The notes beneath the pieces were generated by a model. It ran no database searches, was not told the DNA's origin, and saw only the letters and a program-made list of their open reading frames with translations. 52,378 nt of DNA. Origin: Niallia nealsonii (lineage in GTDB: Bacteria > Bacillota > Bacilli > Bacillales > Cytobacillaceae). A program made the position numbers and the translations under genes. Positions 9,297-19,615 of this stretch are shown piece by piece; position 1 is the stretch's first letter, and every line of letters starts with the position of its first letter. The stretch is taken from assembly GCF_002835805.1 (NCBI RefSeq), contig NZ_PISE01000034.1, forward strand, positions 1 to 52,378, given 5' to 3'.

Positions 9297-10106
9297 TCAT
9301 GAGGATTGATGGTACTGGTCTTCCACTTCTTGAGGCGTTTGATAGTTTAATTGACCGTGAATACGTCGACGGTTATACCAGCCTTCAATAAACTGAAATA
9401 GGGCTGCGTTCGCTGATTCAAAATGTAAGTAGTCACATAATGGAATTCTTCCTTCTTTAAAATGGTATGAAACGATTTCATACATGCGTTATCATATGGG
9501 CAGCCTTTACGGCTAAAAGACGGAATAATTTCATGTTTTTTGAGGGGCACGTCCAAATTCTTCTCTTGTATATTGTGAGCCAAAATCTGTACTCAAAATA
9601 AGACCTGGCTCAGGCTGTTGAACAGAAACGGCATCGTCTAAAGCATGTAAAACAAACTCTGTCGTCATAGAACGAGAGAAAGAATAACCGACGATTTTTT
9701 TAGAATGTAGGTCTAAAACTGTGGCTAAATAACCCCAGCCATATCGCAAAGTGTGGATATAGGTGATATCAGCTACCCATTTTTCATTCCATTTGGACGT
9801 GGAAAACTCCTGTTGTAATATGTTTTCACGGGCCTCGATTGGTTTTTTGTTTGAATGTGGACTCATCGTAATCGAATAAATTTCTACCTTGCTCATAATC
9901 CGTTGAACTCGTTTAAGGCTAACTGAAAAAACTGCTTTCAATAGAAGGAAATGAATTTTAGGTGCTCCGTATCGTCCTTTACTCTCCGTTGGGATTTCCG
10001 CTCTGTCCTGTGGCATTAGACTATTTTCCTCGCCATCTACCAGAGTTAGTGCTTTGATCCATTTATAAATGGTGACTTCAGATACACCATATTTGATATG
10101 TGAAAA
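9297..10106 (-). pseudogene. IS3-family transposase remnant (orfA fragment fused to broken orfB)
   Basis: Reading the minus strand from about 10106, a short OrfA helix-turn-helix piece (YGVSEVTIYKWIKA) runs in frame into the middle of OrfB (ESKGRYGAPKI), so over a hundred codons are missing between them. OrfB keeps ADITYIHT and STDFGSQYT (first two catalytic Asp). It then shifts frame near 9540 and again near 9430 before ending at FIEGWYNRRRIHGQLNYQ. The third catalytic position reads MKSFHTILKKE where the family has an ESF motif, so the acidic residue is also lost. No complete terminal repeats or target duplication were recognised. Confidence 0.85.
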
Positions 10107-11798
<1,692 letters not shown>

Positions 11799-11909
11799 AA
11801 TAGTTTTGCTGAAAAATGGTTTTAAGTGAATATATGTATCATTTGGTAAGCAATAAACGGATGAAAATGATTAAGCAGTTACTAAATCTATAATGAAGGG
11901 GGAATAGCT

Positions 11910-12785
11910 ATGAAGTTAGCATTAGGTACAGTACAATTTGGAACAGAATATGGCATTACAAATCAATCAGGAAAAACGTCAACTGATGAGATAGAAAAAA
12001 TATTAGAGTATGCAAAAGGAAAAATAAATATTTTAGATACCGCTCCTTCATACGGAACAAGTGAACGAATCTTAGGGATAAATAATCTTCAAGGATTTAA
12101 TGTTGTTACTAAGACCCCTCATATTAATAGTAATTATATTTCTCAACAAGATATTGAAATAGTAGAGAAATGTTTTTATCAGTCATTACAATCGTTAAAC
12201 TTACAATCCGTTTATGGATTATTAATTCATAATTCACAAGATATGTTTAAAAAAGGGGCAGATAAATTATTCGGAAAAATATGCGAGTTGAAAAGTCAAG
12301 GTTATATAGAAAAAATTGGTATTTCTGTTTATGATCAAACTGAAATTGATTGGTTAGATAGTTTATATCATTTTGATATTATACAACTTCCCATTAATGT
12401 TTTTGATCAACGATTGGTCAAGAGCGGTACATTAAAAAAATTAAAAAATAAAAATATTGAAATCCATGCACGGTCTATATTTCTTCAAGGAGTATTAGTT
12501 AATGAAACATCAATAGTAAACAGCAAGCTTCAAGGAATAATCCCATTGCTTAATGAATACTTTTCTGATTTAGAAAACAGTAATTTAACTAGAATTGAAG
12601 GTGCATTGTCTTACATTAAGACAATAAAAGAGATTGATCAAGCTATTGTAGGTGTTAATGACTTAAAACAGTTAAAACAAATTTATAGTACTTATTTAAG
12701 TATTCAGGATAAGGAAAAACACTATTTAGATTATGATAAATATTCTTGCAATAATGAAAACATCATTGATCCAAGGAAGTGGTGA
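11910..12785 (+). CDS. aldo/keto reductase
   Basis: 291 residues; ATG behind AAGGGGG. This is an NADPH-dependent aldo/keto reductase fold: LGTVQFGTEYGI at the N-terminus, the catalytic Asp and Tyr in ILDTAPSYGTSER, Lys in VVTKTPH and His in LLIHNS, so the tetrad is complete. It sits 111 nt after pseB. Such reductases occur in nonulosonic-acid and flagellin or surface glycan clusters but are not one of the six core Pse enzymes. Reduction of a keto-sugar intermediate or a side-chain precursor is a guess. Its stop overlaps the ribosome site of the next gene. Confidence 0.75.
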   Translation: MKLALGTVQFGTEYGITNQSGKTSTDEIEKILEYAKGKINILDTAPSYGTSERILGINNLQGFNVVTKTPHINSNYISQQDIEIVEKCFYQSLQSLNLQSVYGLLIHNSQDMFKKGADKLFGKICELKSQGYIEKIGISVYDQTEIDWLDSLYHFDIIQLPINVFDQRLVKSGTLKKLKNKNIEIHARSIFLQGVLVNETSIVNSKLQGIIPLLNEYFSDLENSNLTRIEGALSYIKTIKEIDQAIVGVNDLKQLKQIYSTYLSIQDKEKHYLDYDKYSCNNENIIDPRKW

Positions 12786-12789
12786 AAAA

Positions 12790-13581
12790 TTGGAAAACAA
12801 TATATTTTCACTTGAGAATAAAACAATAATTATTACTGGAGGGTCAGGGCATTTGGGTTCTTCTATGGCAGAGTCGTTTGTTAAGTATGGTGCTAGAGTG
12901 TATTTAGCAAGTCGCAATAACGATAAAAATGCTGATTTTTCTCGTTATTTAGCCAATAAATATAAAACAGACGTGTTCTATATAAAAATGGATACTAATA
13001 ACTCTTCCTCTGTAAAAGAAGCGATAAATCATATAATGCTTAAAGAGAAAAAAATAGATGTAGTAGTGAACAATGCTTATAATGGAAAAACTGGTGAAAT
13101 GCTAACAGGCACTGAGTCAGATTGGATGTCTTCTTATGACGGATCTATACATTCTACCTATAGAGTAATAAAAGAAGTTTTGCCAATAATGGTTAGCCAA
13201 AAATCAGGAAGTATAATCAATATTGCTTCCATGTATGGTGTTGTATCACCAAATCCATATATATATGGAGAATCAGGACAAAACAGTCCTCCCCATTATG
13301 GCTCTGCTAAAGCTGCGATTATACATTTTACAAAATACCTCGCTGGTCACTTTGGCAAGGAAGGAATTCGTGTAAATTGTATATCACCGGGTCCATTTCC
13401 GAACGAACAGACGCAGCAGCATCAAAAAGAATTTATGGCTCAGCTCTGTGAAAAAAATCCAATGGGCAGAATAGGAAAGCCTGAAGAATTACAAGGTATA
13501 GCAGTACTATTAGCTTCTGATGCCTCAAGCTACATTACAGGACAAAATATATGTGTGGATGGAGGGTGGACAATTTGGTGA
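12790..13581 (+). CDS. SDR oxidoreductase, PtmA-like
   Basis: 263 residues. The start is TTG at 12790, preceded by AAGGAAGTGGTG; upstream ATGs lie inside the previous gene and lack a site. It is a classical short-chain dehydrogenase: IIITGGSGHLGSSMAESF (cofactor loop), VVVNNAY, Ser of INIASMYG, YGSAKAAIIHF (catalytic Tyr-x-x-x-Lys) and ISPGPFPNEQT. The last residues DASSYITGQNICVDGG are standard. It is tightly coupled to the cytidylyltransferase gene by a 4-nt overlap. It is similar in type and context to PtmA of Campylobacter flagellin glycosylation loci; substrate unknown. Confidence 0.75.
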   Translation: MENNIFSLENKTIIITGGSGHLGSSMAESFVKYGARVYLASRNNDKNADFSRYLANKYKTDVFYIKMDTNNSSSVKEAINHIMLKEKKIDVVVNNAYNGKTGEMLTGTESDWMSSYDGSIHSTYRVIKEVLPIMVSQKSGSIINIASMYGVVSPNPYIYGESGQNSPPHYGSAKAAIIHFTKYLAGHFGKEGIRVNCISPGPFPNEQTQQHQKEFMAQLCEKNPMGRIGKPEELQGIAVLLASDASSYITGQNICVDGGWTIW

Positions 13582-14255
13582 AAGTCATTGGTGTTATACA
13601 GGCACGTATTACATCAAATAGGCTACCAGCTAAAGCGATGCTAGATTTAGAAGGTAAGACAATTTTAGAAAGAGTAGTAGAACGGGTTAAATTGTCTAAT
13701 AAAATCGATGAGATATGGATTGCAACTTCTAATCAGATAGAAGATGATTTAATAGAAAGTCTTTCAAAAAAAAATGGAATTGCATGTTTTCGTGGCAGTC
13801 TAAATAATGTTTTTAATCGTTTCTATGGAGTATTAAGTATGGCAGATGCTGATATAGTTGTAAGAATTACTGCGGATAATCCGCTGACAGAACCAAGGTT
13901 AATTGATAAAGCTATCTTTAATCTTATTAATAGTAACCTTGATTATATAGGATATAAGAATGTGCCAAAAGGTTCAGGAGTTGAAGCTTTTACACGGGAG
14001 AGTTTTATTAAAATACTCCAATCGGGAGATTTAACTTCTGATCATAAGGAACATGTTACTTCATATTATTATCAAAACCAAGATAAATTTAAAGTTAAAT
14101 TTATTGAAGATATATATACAGAAGACCAAGCGTTAGTGAATGTTAGTATTGATACAATTGATGATTATGTTAAAATGGCTTTAATTTATAAGTTATTAAA
14201 GGAAGAAAATGTAGATATTTTAAATTATTTAGATAGAACATTAGGTATCATTTAA
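13578..14255 (+). CDS. CMP-nonulosonate cytidylyltransferase (PseF/SpsF type)
   Basis: 225 residues from the GTG at 13578, which overlaps the previous stop as GTGA and lies 9 nt after GGAGGGTGG. It likely activates the nonulosonic acid with CTP. The N-terminus VIGVIQARITSNRLPAKAM is the SpsF/CMP-NeuA nucleotide-binding signature. RITADNPLTEPRLID and the HKEHVTSYYYQN motif follow. The end (NVSIDTIDDYVKMALIYKLL) corresponds to the YRxTxDxxxD region of the family. The product is a little short for the SpsF type. A decayed paralogue lies just downstream. Confidence 0.75.
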   Translation: MKVIGVIQARITSNRLPAKAMLDLEGKTILERVVERVKLSNKIDEIWIATSNQIEDDLIESLSKKNGIACFRGSLNNVFNRFYGVLSMADADIVVRITADNPLTEPRLIDKAIFNLINSNLDYIGYKNVPKGSGVEAFTRESFIKILQSGDLTSDHKEHVTSYYYQNQDKFKVKFIEDIYTEDQALVNVSIDTIDDYVKMALIYKLLKEENVDILNYLDRTLGII

Positions 14256-14374
14256 ACGATTAAGAGGTTTTTATGTAGTTGTTTTTAGGAAGATTCTACA
14301 ATTGAAATTGGTTGGGCTATATGTTGATATATGATATTGGCTAAGCTAATGAATACCTTTATTAATAATAAGAA

Positions 14375-14605
14375 ATAATCCACATTTTTTTAAAACAAAA
14401 AATTAAAAATGTAAGAAATGAGCATGATTATAGAAATTATCGCTGGACAGTAGATGCAGTGGAAGATTTTGAATTGATCAGACATATTCTAATACAATTA
14501 TATAATTCAAAAGAAATATTTTTAATAAAAGATGGTATTCGTCTTTTAGAAATACATCCTGAATGGGGTAATATAAATGCTCACATAGAACAAAAGAAAC
14601 GATAG
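14375..14605 (+). pseudogene. remnant of a second SpsF-type cytidylyltransferase (C-terminal part)
   Basis: The frame ending with TAG at 14605 reads NEHDYRNYRWTVD, then EDFELIRHIL and IHPEWGNINAHIEQKKR, the usual C-terminus of SpsF-family cytidylyltransferases. The N-terminal two thirds are absent. Around 14375-14410 the matching upstream peptide (NPHFFK) is in another frame, so there is a frameshift as well. It has no start or ribosome site. It lies between the intact cytidylyltransferase and pseG, which suggests that an older gene was replaced or a rearrangement removed DNA here. Confidence 0.7.
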
Positions 14606-14617
14606 GCTGGGATTAAA

Positions 14618-15697
14618 ATGAATATTGTAATTAGAACAGATGCTTCCCTTGAAATCGGGACAGGTCATGTAATGCGTTGCATCACTTTGGCAAAACAACT
14701 CAAAAGTGAAGAGATAAACATTATTTTTATTTGCCGCAATCTAATAGGAAATTGTATTAAACTTATAGAAAATGAGGGATTTACTGTTCGAATTCTTAAA
14801 AAGAATGATGCTTGTAATCAATGGAACTGGCTGCAAAAAAATTGGAAACTGGATGCAGCAGAAACCAAATTAATACTCGCTGCTTTAAATAAAAGAGTTG
14901 ATTTGCTTATTGTTGATCATTATGGACTTGATGAAAAATGGGAAAGTGATCTCCGTTCAGCTGTTAAAAAAATCCTTGTTATAGATGATCTTGCTAATCG
15001 TGCACATGATTGTGATGTGCTTCTTGATCAAAATTATTATCCTACTATGAATAGCCGTTATAATAACAAAATTTCACATTCTTGCATCCAATTGCTTGGA
15101 CCAAACTATGCATTATTGCGCGATGAGTTTTTATTCATTAAAGAAAAGAGAGTAAAAAGTGATGGCGTTATCCAGAATGTTCTTGTGTTTTTTGGTGGAT
15201 CAGATCAGACAGGAGAAACAATAAAAACGCTCCAGGCAGTTGAAGAGCTAAATCTTTCAGATGTTCAGTTTAATGTTGTGGTAGGTGCAGCAAATCCAAA
15301 AAAGGAAAAAATCAGAAAATTTTGTGAGCAAATGACTAATGTAACCTTTTATTGTCAAGTTAATAATATGGCGGAATTAATGCAAAAAGCAGATTTTGCA
15401 ATTGGAGCAGGTGGTACAACAACATGGGAAAGATGTTTTCTTGGTTTGCCTTCTATTGTCATAGTAGTTGCAGACAACCAACAAGAATTAGCAGAATCTG
15501 TAGCAAAAAAAGGAGCGATCTGTTGCTTAGGTCGAAATGAAAATGTGACTGCCAAAGACATTGCTGAAAAATTATATCAATTTTATAAGAATCCTTTAAA
15601 AGTAAGTGAAATGATTCGAATTTGTTCGGATATGATGCAATCTGAGCTTGTGAAAGATAAATTAGTTAATAAAAATATTATGGAGCTAATAAAATGA
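14618..15697 (+). CDS. pseG: UDP-2,4-diacetamido-2,4,6-trideoxy-L-altrose hydrolase, PseG
   Basis: 359 residues. PseG cleaves UDP from the diacetamido-altrose intermediate. It is a GT-B-like protein: the N-terminal motif GTGHVMRCITLAKQL is diagnostic for PseG/SpsG, followed by IVDHYGLDEKWE, VIDDLANRAHDCD, LDQNYYPT, GPNYALLRDEF, FFGGSDQTG and, near the C-terminus, DFAIGAGGTTTWER. The stop overlaps the next start as ATGA, so it is translationally coupled with pseH. Confidence 0.88.
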   Translation: MNIVIRTDASLEIGTGHVMRCITLAKQLKSEEINIIFICRNLIGNCIKLIENEGFTVRILKKNDACNQWNWLQKNWKLDAAETKLILAALNKRVDLLIVDHYGLDEKWESDLRSAVKKILVIDDLANRAHDCDVLLDQNYYPTMNSRYNNKISHSCIQLLGPNYALLRDEFLFIKEKRVKSDGVIQNVLVFFGGSDQTGETIKTLQAVEELNLSDVQFNVVVGAANPKKEKIRKFCEQMTNVTFYCQVNNMAELMQKADFAIGAGGTTTWERCFLGLPSIVIVVADNQQELAESVAKKGAICCLGRNENVTAKDIAEKLYQFYKNPLKVSEMIRICSDMMQSELVKDKLVNKNIMELIK

Positions 15698-16245
15698 ATT
15701 TTATGAAAATGGGAGAATTAAAAGATATTCATAAGGAAGATTTAATGCAGCTATTCAATTGGAGAAATCAGGAATCCATTCGAAATATGATGTATAATAG
15801 CGACATTATATTATTCGATGACCATGTATGTTGGTTTGAAGGATTACAAAAAAGTGAAAAAGCGATATCAAAAATTTTTTATTATGACAATATTCCTTAT
15901 GGAGTGTTGAATATAAATAACATTGATCGAATGAATAATAAGTGTACATGGGGCTTTTATATTGGTCCGAGTGATGCTCCAAAAGGAATGGGAACAGTTC
16001 TAGGGTATACCTCATTAAACTATATTTTTGGGGAACTGTCTATGAGGAAATTATCCGCAGAAGTATTAAGCATAAATGAAAAAAGTTTGAATTTTCATAA
16101 AAAATTAGGCTTTACTCAAGAAGGAATACTTCGCAAACACGTAATAAAAAATGGAGAGTATATGGATGTTTATTTATATGGAATCTTAAAGGAAGAGTGG
16201 AATGACCATTCTGAAGTTATTAAGAAGATGATGAAAGGGAGGTAA
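15694..16245 (+). CDS. pseH: GNAT N-acetyltransferase, PseH
   Basis: 183 residues. This GNAT fold is placed where PseH acts, acetylating the C4 amino group of the Pse precursor. LFNWRNQESIRNMMYNSD is the PseH-type N-terminus, WGFYIGPSDAPKGMGTVLGY carries the acetyl-CoA binding region, and LNFHKKLGFTQEGILRKHV is the usual GNAT C-terminal strand-helix. The 4-nt overlap with pseG and 2-nt gap to pseI support the role. Its amine substrate needs an aminotransferase that is not encoded nearby. Confidence 0.8.
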   Translation: MNFMKMGELKDIHKEDLMQLFNWRNQESIRNMMYNSDIILFDDHVCWFEGLQKSEKAISKIFYYDNIPYGVLNINNIDRMNNKCTWGFYIGPSDAPKGMGTVLGYTSLNYIFGELSMRKLSAEVLSINEKSLNFHKKLGFTQEGILRKHVIKNGEYMDVYLYGILKEEWNDHSEVIKKMMKGR

Positions 16246-16247
16246 TT

Positions 16248-17300
16248 ATGAAAACCATTAAAATAGGAAATATAAAGATTGGATCTAATCATAAGCCGTT
16301 TATTATTGCAGAAATGTCCGGAAATCATAATCAATCATTGGAACGCGCTTTAGCAATTGTTGAAGCTGCGGCAAAAGCTGGTGCGCATGCATTAAAAATA
16401 CAAACCTATAAGGCTGATACAATGACTTTAAATACAAATAAAGCTGATTTTACAATTAATGATGAAAAAAGCTTATGGAATGGCCAAAATTTATACCAAT
16501 TGTATGACCAGGCACATACACCGTGGGAGTTTCATAAACCCATTTTCGATAGAGCACGTGAACTTGGGATGATACCATTTAGTACTCCGTTTGATGAATC
16601 AGCAGTTGATTTCTTAGAGCAATTAGATGTTCCTCTATACAAAATCGCCTCTTTTGAAAATACTGATTTGCCATTGATTAAGAAAGTAGCAGCCACGGGT
16701 AAACCAATGATTATATCTACAGGAATGGCAACAGTTGCTGAATTGGACGAGCTTGTTCGTACAGCAAAAGAAGCAGGCTGCCAAGACTTGATATTATTAA
16801 AATGTACTAGCACCTATCCAGCAAGTCCAGAAAATACAAATCTTGCTACAATCCCACATATGAGGGAGCTGTTTGGTGTACAAGTAGGTCTTTCTGATCA
16901 TACATTAGGTACTGGTGTATCAGTAGCTAGTATTGTTTTAGGTGCAACCGTTATAGAAAAGCACTTTACTCTTTCAAGAGCAGATGGAGGTGTGGATTCT
17001 ACATTTTCTATGGAGCCTGAGGAAATGAAAAGGCTTGTAGAGGAAACGGAACGAGCTTGGAGGGCAATGGGGAAAGTCACATATGGTCCTACAGAAAACG
17101 AGAAAGCGTCGCTGAAATTTAGAAGATCCCTCTATATTGCTAAGGATATCAAAGCAGGGGAGGAATTTACAAAAGAAAATTTAAAAATTATTAGACCTGG
17201 TTATGGACTTGAACCTAAGTATTATGATCATTTAATAAATACTACTGCAAAAAAGGATTTTCAAGCGGGAAGTCCTCTTACATTTAAAGATCTTTTTTAA
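16248..17300 (+). CDS. pseI: pseudaminic acid synthase, PseI
   Basis: 350 residues; ATG behind GGGAGGTAATT. It condenses the hexose intermediate with phosphoenolpyruvate to give a nine-carbon acid. The NeuB TIM barrel opens with GSNHKPFIIAEMSGNHNQS. PFSTPFDESAVDFLE, YKIASFENTDLPLI, STGMATVAELDE, LKCTSTYPASPE and GLSDHTLGTGVS follow, and EKHFTLSRADGGVDSTFS closes the barrel. Residues ~285-350 form the SAF/antifreeze-like domain (RSLYIAKDIKAGEEFTKENL). GNHNQS and the spacing favour PseI over NeuB or LegI. The gene is complete. Confidence 0.88.
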   Translation: MKTIKIGNIKIGSNHKPFIIAEMSGNHNQSLERALAIVEAAAKAGAHALKIQTYKADTMTLNTNKADFTINDEKSLWNGQNLYQLYDQAHTPWEFHKPIFDRARELGMIPFSTPFDESAVDFLEQLDVPLYKIASFENTDLPLIKKVAATGKPMIISTGMATVAELDELVRTAKEAGCQDLILLKCTSTYPASPENTNLATIPHMRELFGVQVGLSDHTLGTGVSVASIVLGATVIEKHFTLSRADGGVDSTFSMEPEEMKRLVEETERAWRAMGKVTYGPTENEKASLKFRRSLYIAKDIKAGEEFTKENLKIIRPGYGLEPKYYDHLINTTAKKDFQAGSPLTFKDLF

Positions 17301-17350
17301 TTAATTGAAATAAATAAATTTTCAGGCACCATATTTATAAAAATTACTAA

Positions 17351-17503
17351 AATAGTAGTCTAATTAATTATTTTATTTATGTAGACAGAATATATGAATC
17401 AATTCAAGAACTAAAAGATTTTGTTTTTAATAAACGACCATATCTTATTTTTGAAGTGAAAGAAGATATTATACTCATATATCCCCTATATAAAATCCAT
17501 TAA
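17351..17503 (+). other. orphan ORF fragment without start
   Basis: A frame of 50 codons between stops ends ELKDFVFNKRPYLIFEVKED then a hydrophobic ILIYPLYKIH. It has no start codon in front and no ribosome site. The composition looks protein-like, so it may be the tail of a deleted gene between pseI and the GT2 gene. Not recognised. Confidence 0.25.
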
Positions 17504-17527
17504 TAGAATGGAAGTGACATAAAAGAA

Positions 17528-18805
17528 ATGACGCCCTTGGTTTCTGTAATCCTAACCAGCTATAATAAACCCCTTACGATTGCAAGTGCGATAGAAAGTG
17601 TTCTTAATCAAACGTATAGCAATTGGGAACTGTTTATTATGGATGATAACTCAAGTAAAGAAATTGTAGCCATTATTAAAAAATATTTAACAGATTCAAG
17701 AATTAGCTATTTTAATAGTCATGTTTTAGATAGTGAGAGGTACAAAACAACTAGATATGCCACGTTAATAAATGAAGCAATTTCAAAAAGCAGGGGAGAT
17801 TATCTTACTTATTTGACAGATGATAATATATTTTTGCCTAATCGCTTGGAAACAATGGTTTATTATTTGCAGCATCCAAATATAGATATTGTCTATTCAA
17901 ATCAACTAGTTAAATGGGTGGATGAAAGGACTGGCAGGCAGCGAGAAGGTGTGCGAAGAGTTTCCGGGCAGTTAAAGAATGCAGCTGGAAGAGTGGATCA
18001 TTGCTCTGTGATGCATACACGGACAATCGCAGAAAAAGTATTTAAGAAATACGGTAGTTACTGGGATGATCATCCTGATAATTGGAATTTTGGTGATGCT
18101 GTTTTTTGGAATCGTTTAACTGAATTTAATTCTTTTTATCCAATAAGGAAATTATTGGATATTGCATGGAAAGGGGATGACTCCTTTCAAAAGCTGTATA
18201 CCTATATGCCCAAAATTATTCCAGATGGAACATTAGTTAGAGGGTTAAGTAACGACGTGTATGTAATCGATAAGCAACAAAGAAGAAAAATTTCCCCAAA
18301 AGTTTTTCAACAATTGCATTACGACCCTCATAAGGTGGTAAGAATTCCTGATCCTTTTTTGTTTAAATATAAAGAGGGAGAGGTGATTGACAGTCAGATT
18401 TTTAAAAACAGCAAGCTATTTCCGAATCATAAACTCATTAAATCGAATGAAAATTCCTCGCTATATTATATGCAGAAAAATAAAAAGCATCTATTTCGTA
18501 ATTCAAAAGCACTTCAAGACTTTCATTTTCACCATCAAGTACCTGTTAAATTAGCTAACAGTTTTCTCCATCAAATTCCAGATGGCACTACTATAGAAGA
18601 ATTAAATGATACAACCACTTTTCTTCCAAACGGAGTGTTATATAAGTGCGAAAATAGTTTTTATATTTGCTTGAATAATTGTCTTCATTCTATAGAAGAA
18701 GTAGTAGCTAAAAAACTTAAACAGTCGATAACCAATCCAGTGATCATTCAACCTCAATTATTGCTGCATTTTAAACAAGGAGAACCAATTGAATTTAGAC
18801 TGTAG
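17528..18805 (+). CDS. GT2 glycosyltransferase with C-terminal PDG-type repeats
   Basis: 425 residues. Residues 1-~225 are a GT-A family 2 enzyme: VSVILTSYNKPLTIASAIES, FIMDDNSSKE and YLTYLTDDNIFLPNRLE with the DxD-like acidic pair. The rest is built of about three ~60-residue repeats that start with a PDG/PNG-type turn (IPDGTLVRG, LFPNHKLIK, FLPNGVLYK) and run through a YVID/YYMQ/YICL strand and a ‘basic-basic-x-I/L’ step to an EGxxI/QGEPI end. Such repeats are found in surface proteins of Firmicutes. This is probably the transferase that uses or elongates the nonulosonic glycan; inference from position. Confidence 0.7.
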   Translation: MTPLVSVILTSYNKPLTIASAIESVLNQTYSNWELFIMDDNSSKEIVAIIKKYLTDSRISYFNSHVLDSERYKTTRYATLINEAISKSRGDYLTYLTDDNIFLPNRLETMVYYLQHPNIDIVYSNQLVKWVDERTGRQREGVRRVSGQLKNAAGRVDHCSVMHTRTIAEKVFKKYGSYWDDHPDNWNFGDAVFWNRLTEFNSFYPIRKLLDIAWKGDDSFQKLYTYMPKIIPDGTLVRGLSNDVYVIDKQQRRKISPKVFQQLHYDPHKVVRIPDPFLFKYKEGEVIDSQIFKNSKLFPNHKLIKSNENSSLYYMQKNKKHLFRNSKALQDFHFHHQVPVKLANSFLHQIPDGTTIEELNDTTTFLPNGVLYKCENSFYICLNNCLHSIEEVVAKKLKQSITNPVIIQPQLLLHFKQGEPIEFRL

Positions 18806-18848
18806 GCAAAAGTGGATCATAACAATAATAAAAATGAATCCTAAATAA

Positions 18849-18891
18849 AAAAGAGCAATTTCATTCTTGTATGGTATGAATTGCTTTTTTA
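18849..18891 (+). terminator. intrinsic terminator after the GT2 gene
   Basis: Arms AGCAATTTCAT and ATGAATTGCT (one bulge) around a 10-nt loop, followed by a run of T. Confidence 0.75.
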
Positions 18892-19251
18892 TCTTGACGA
18901 AAAAAAATAGATTTGTTATCTTATAGAATATAAAAACACACTATTCCAATTGGTATTGTTTAGTTAATAAAGATATTAGAGGATTGGATAGGATTTTTAC
19001 ATTTTTTAATAAAAATAAGCCGACTAGATAACTAGAGGCCTTTGCTTACAACAATTATGTTTTAAGCGAAGGCCTTTTTGTTTTAAAAAAGATGTAATTA
19101 TTGTACTTTTTGTGAATCAATCAATAATTGGGATAGTTTATTAATCCAAGTACAACAATCGGAATATATATACATATAGTATCACCAAATGTCATTCTTA
19201 GTCCAAACACTATGCTGCTTTTGGTAAATTATTGAGTAGGGAGCGATTTAT
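18892..19251. other. intergenic region with a second isolated terminator
   Basis: 360 nt without an ORF. It contains a second strong terminator (19036-19079) that belongs to no visible gene. A short untranslated RNA ending there is possible, but no promoter could be assigned. Confidence 0.35.
19036..19079 (+). terminator. isolated intrinsic terminator
   Basis: 13-bp stem (AGGCCTTTGCTTA paired with TAAGCGAAGGCCT, one G-T pair), 14-nt loop, then TTTTT. No coding gene lies immediately upstream. Confidence 0.75.
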
Positions 19252-19461
19252 ATGGATGAAAAAGTACGCAAAGAAAAAGAAAAGAGAAAAGAATGTCTAA
19301 TCAATAAATTACTTGCACTAAAAGTATATAAAAAAGATGATAAGCATCTTTATGACCTATCTTTACAAGAATTAGAACAGGAATTTAACAAAAGGGTCGA
19401 TAAAGCTCATCCACATAGTGATATGGGGTCTCTTCATTGGATTAATAAAAAAGGAAGTTGA
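19252..19461 (+). CDS. FbpA-like small basic protein
   Basis: 69 residues; ATG behind TAGGGAG. It is basic, with a KRKECLINKLLALKVYKKDD segment then LYDLSLQELEQEF, the layout of the Fur-regulated basic protein A family (small proteins linked to iron-sparing in Bacillus). The tail HPHSDMGSLHWINKK is His-rich. No convincing Fur box was found upstream, so iron regulation is not supported here. Followed by a terminator, it is a single-gene unit. Confidence 0.5.
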   Translation: MDEKVRKEKEKRKECLINKLLALKVYKKDDKHLYDLSLQELEQEFNKRVDKAHPHSDMGSLHWINKKGS

Positions 19462-19479
19462 ATGCATAATGAATAATAA

Positions 19480-19508
19480 AATGGGGCGATGTATTGCTCC
19501 ATTTTTTT
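19480..19508 (+). terminator. intrinsic terminator
   Basis: 8-bp stem AATGGGGC / GCTCCATT (one G-T pair) followed by seven T. Confidence 0.8.
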
Positions 19509-19615
19509 GATTGCTATGTCTTTATATTGAAAATAAAACCATTAATCTGAGAAATTATTAAAAAAGGAAAGGAAGAAAATCTTTCCATATAGAATATAAA
19601 AACGAGGTGATAAAG

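Noticed and set aside
19150-19251. Fur box before the FbpA-like gene
   Set aside because: No sequence close to the TGATAAT-N-ATTATCA pattern was found, so iron control is not claimed.
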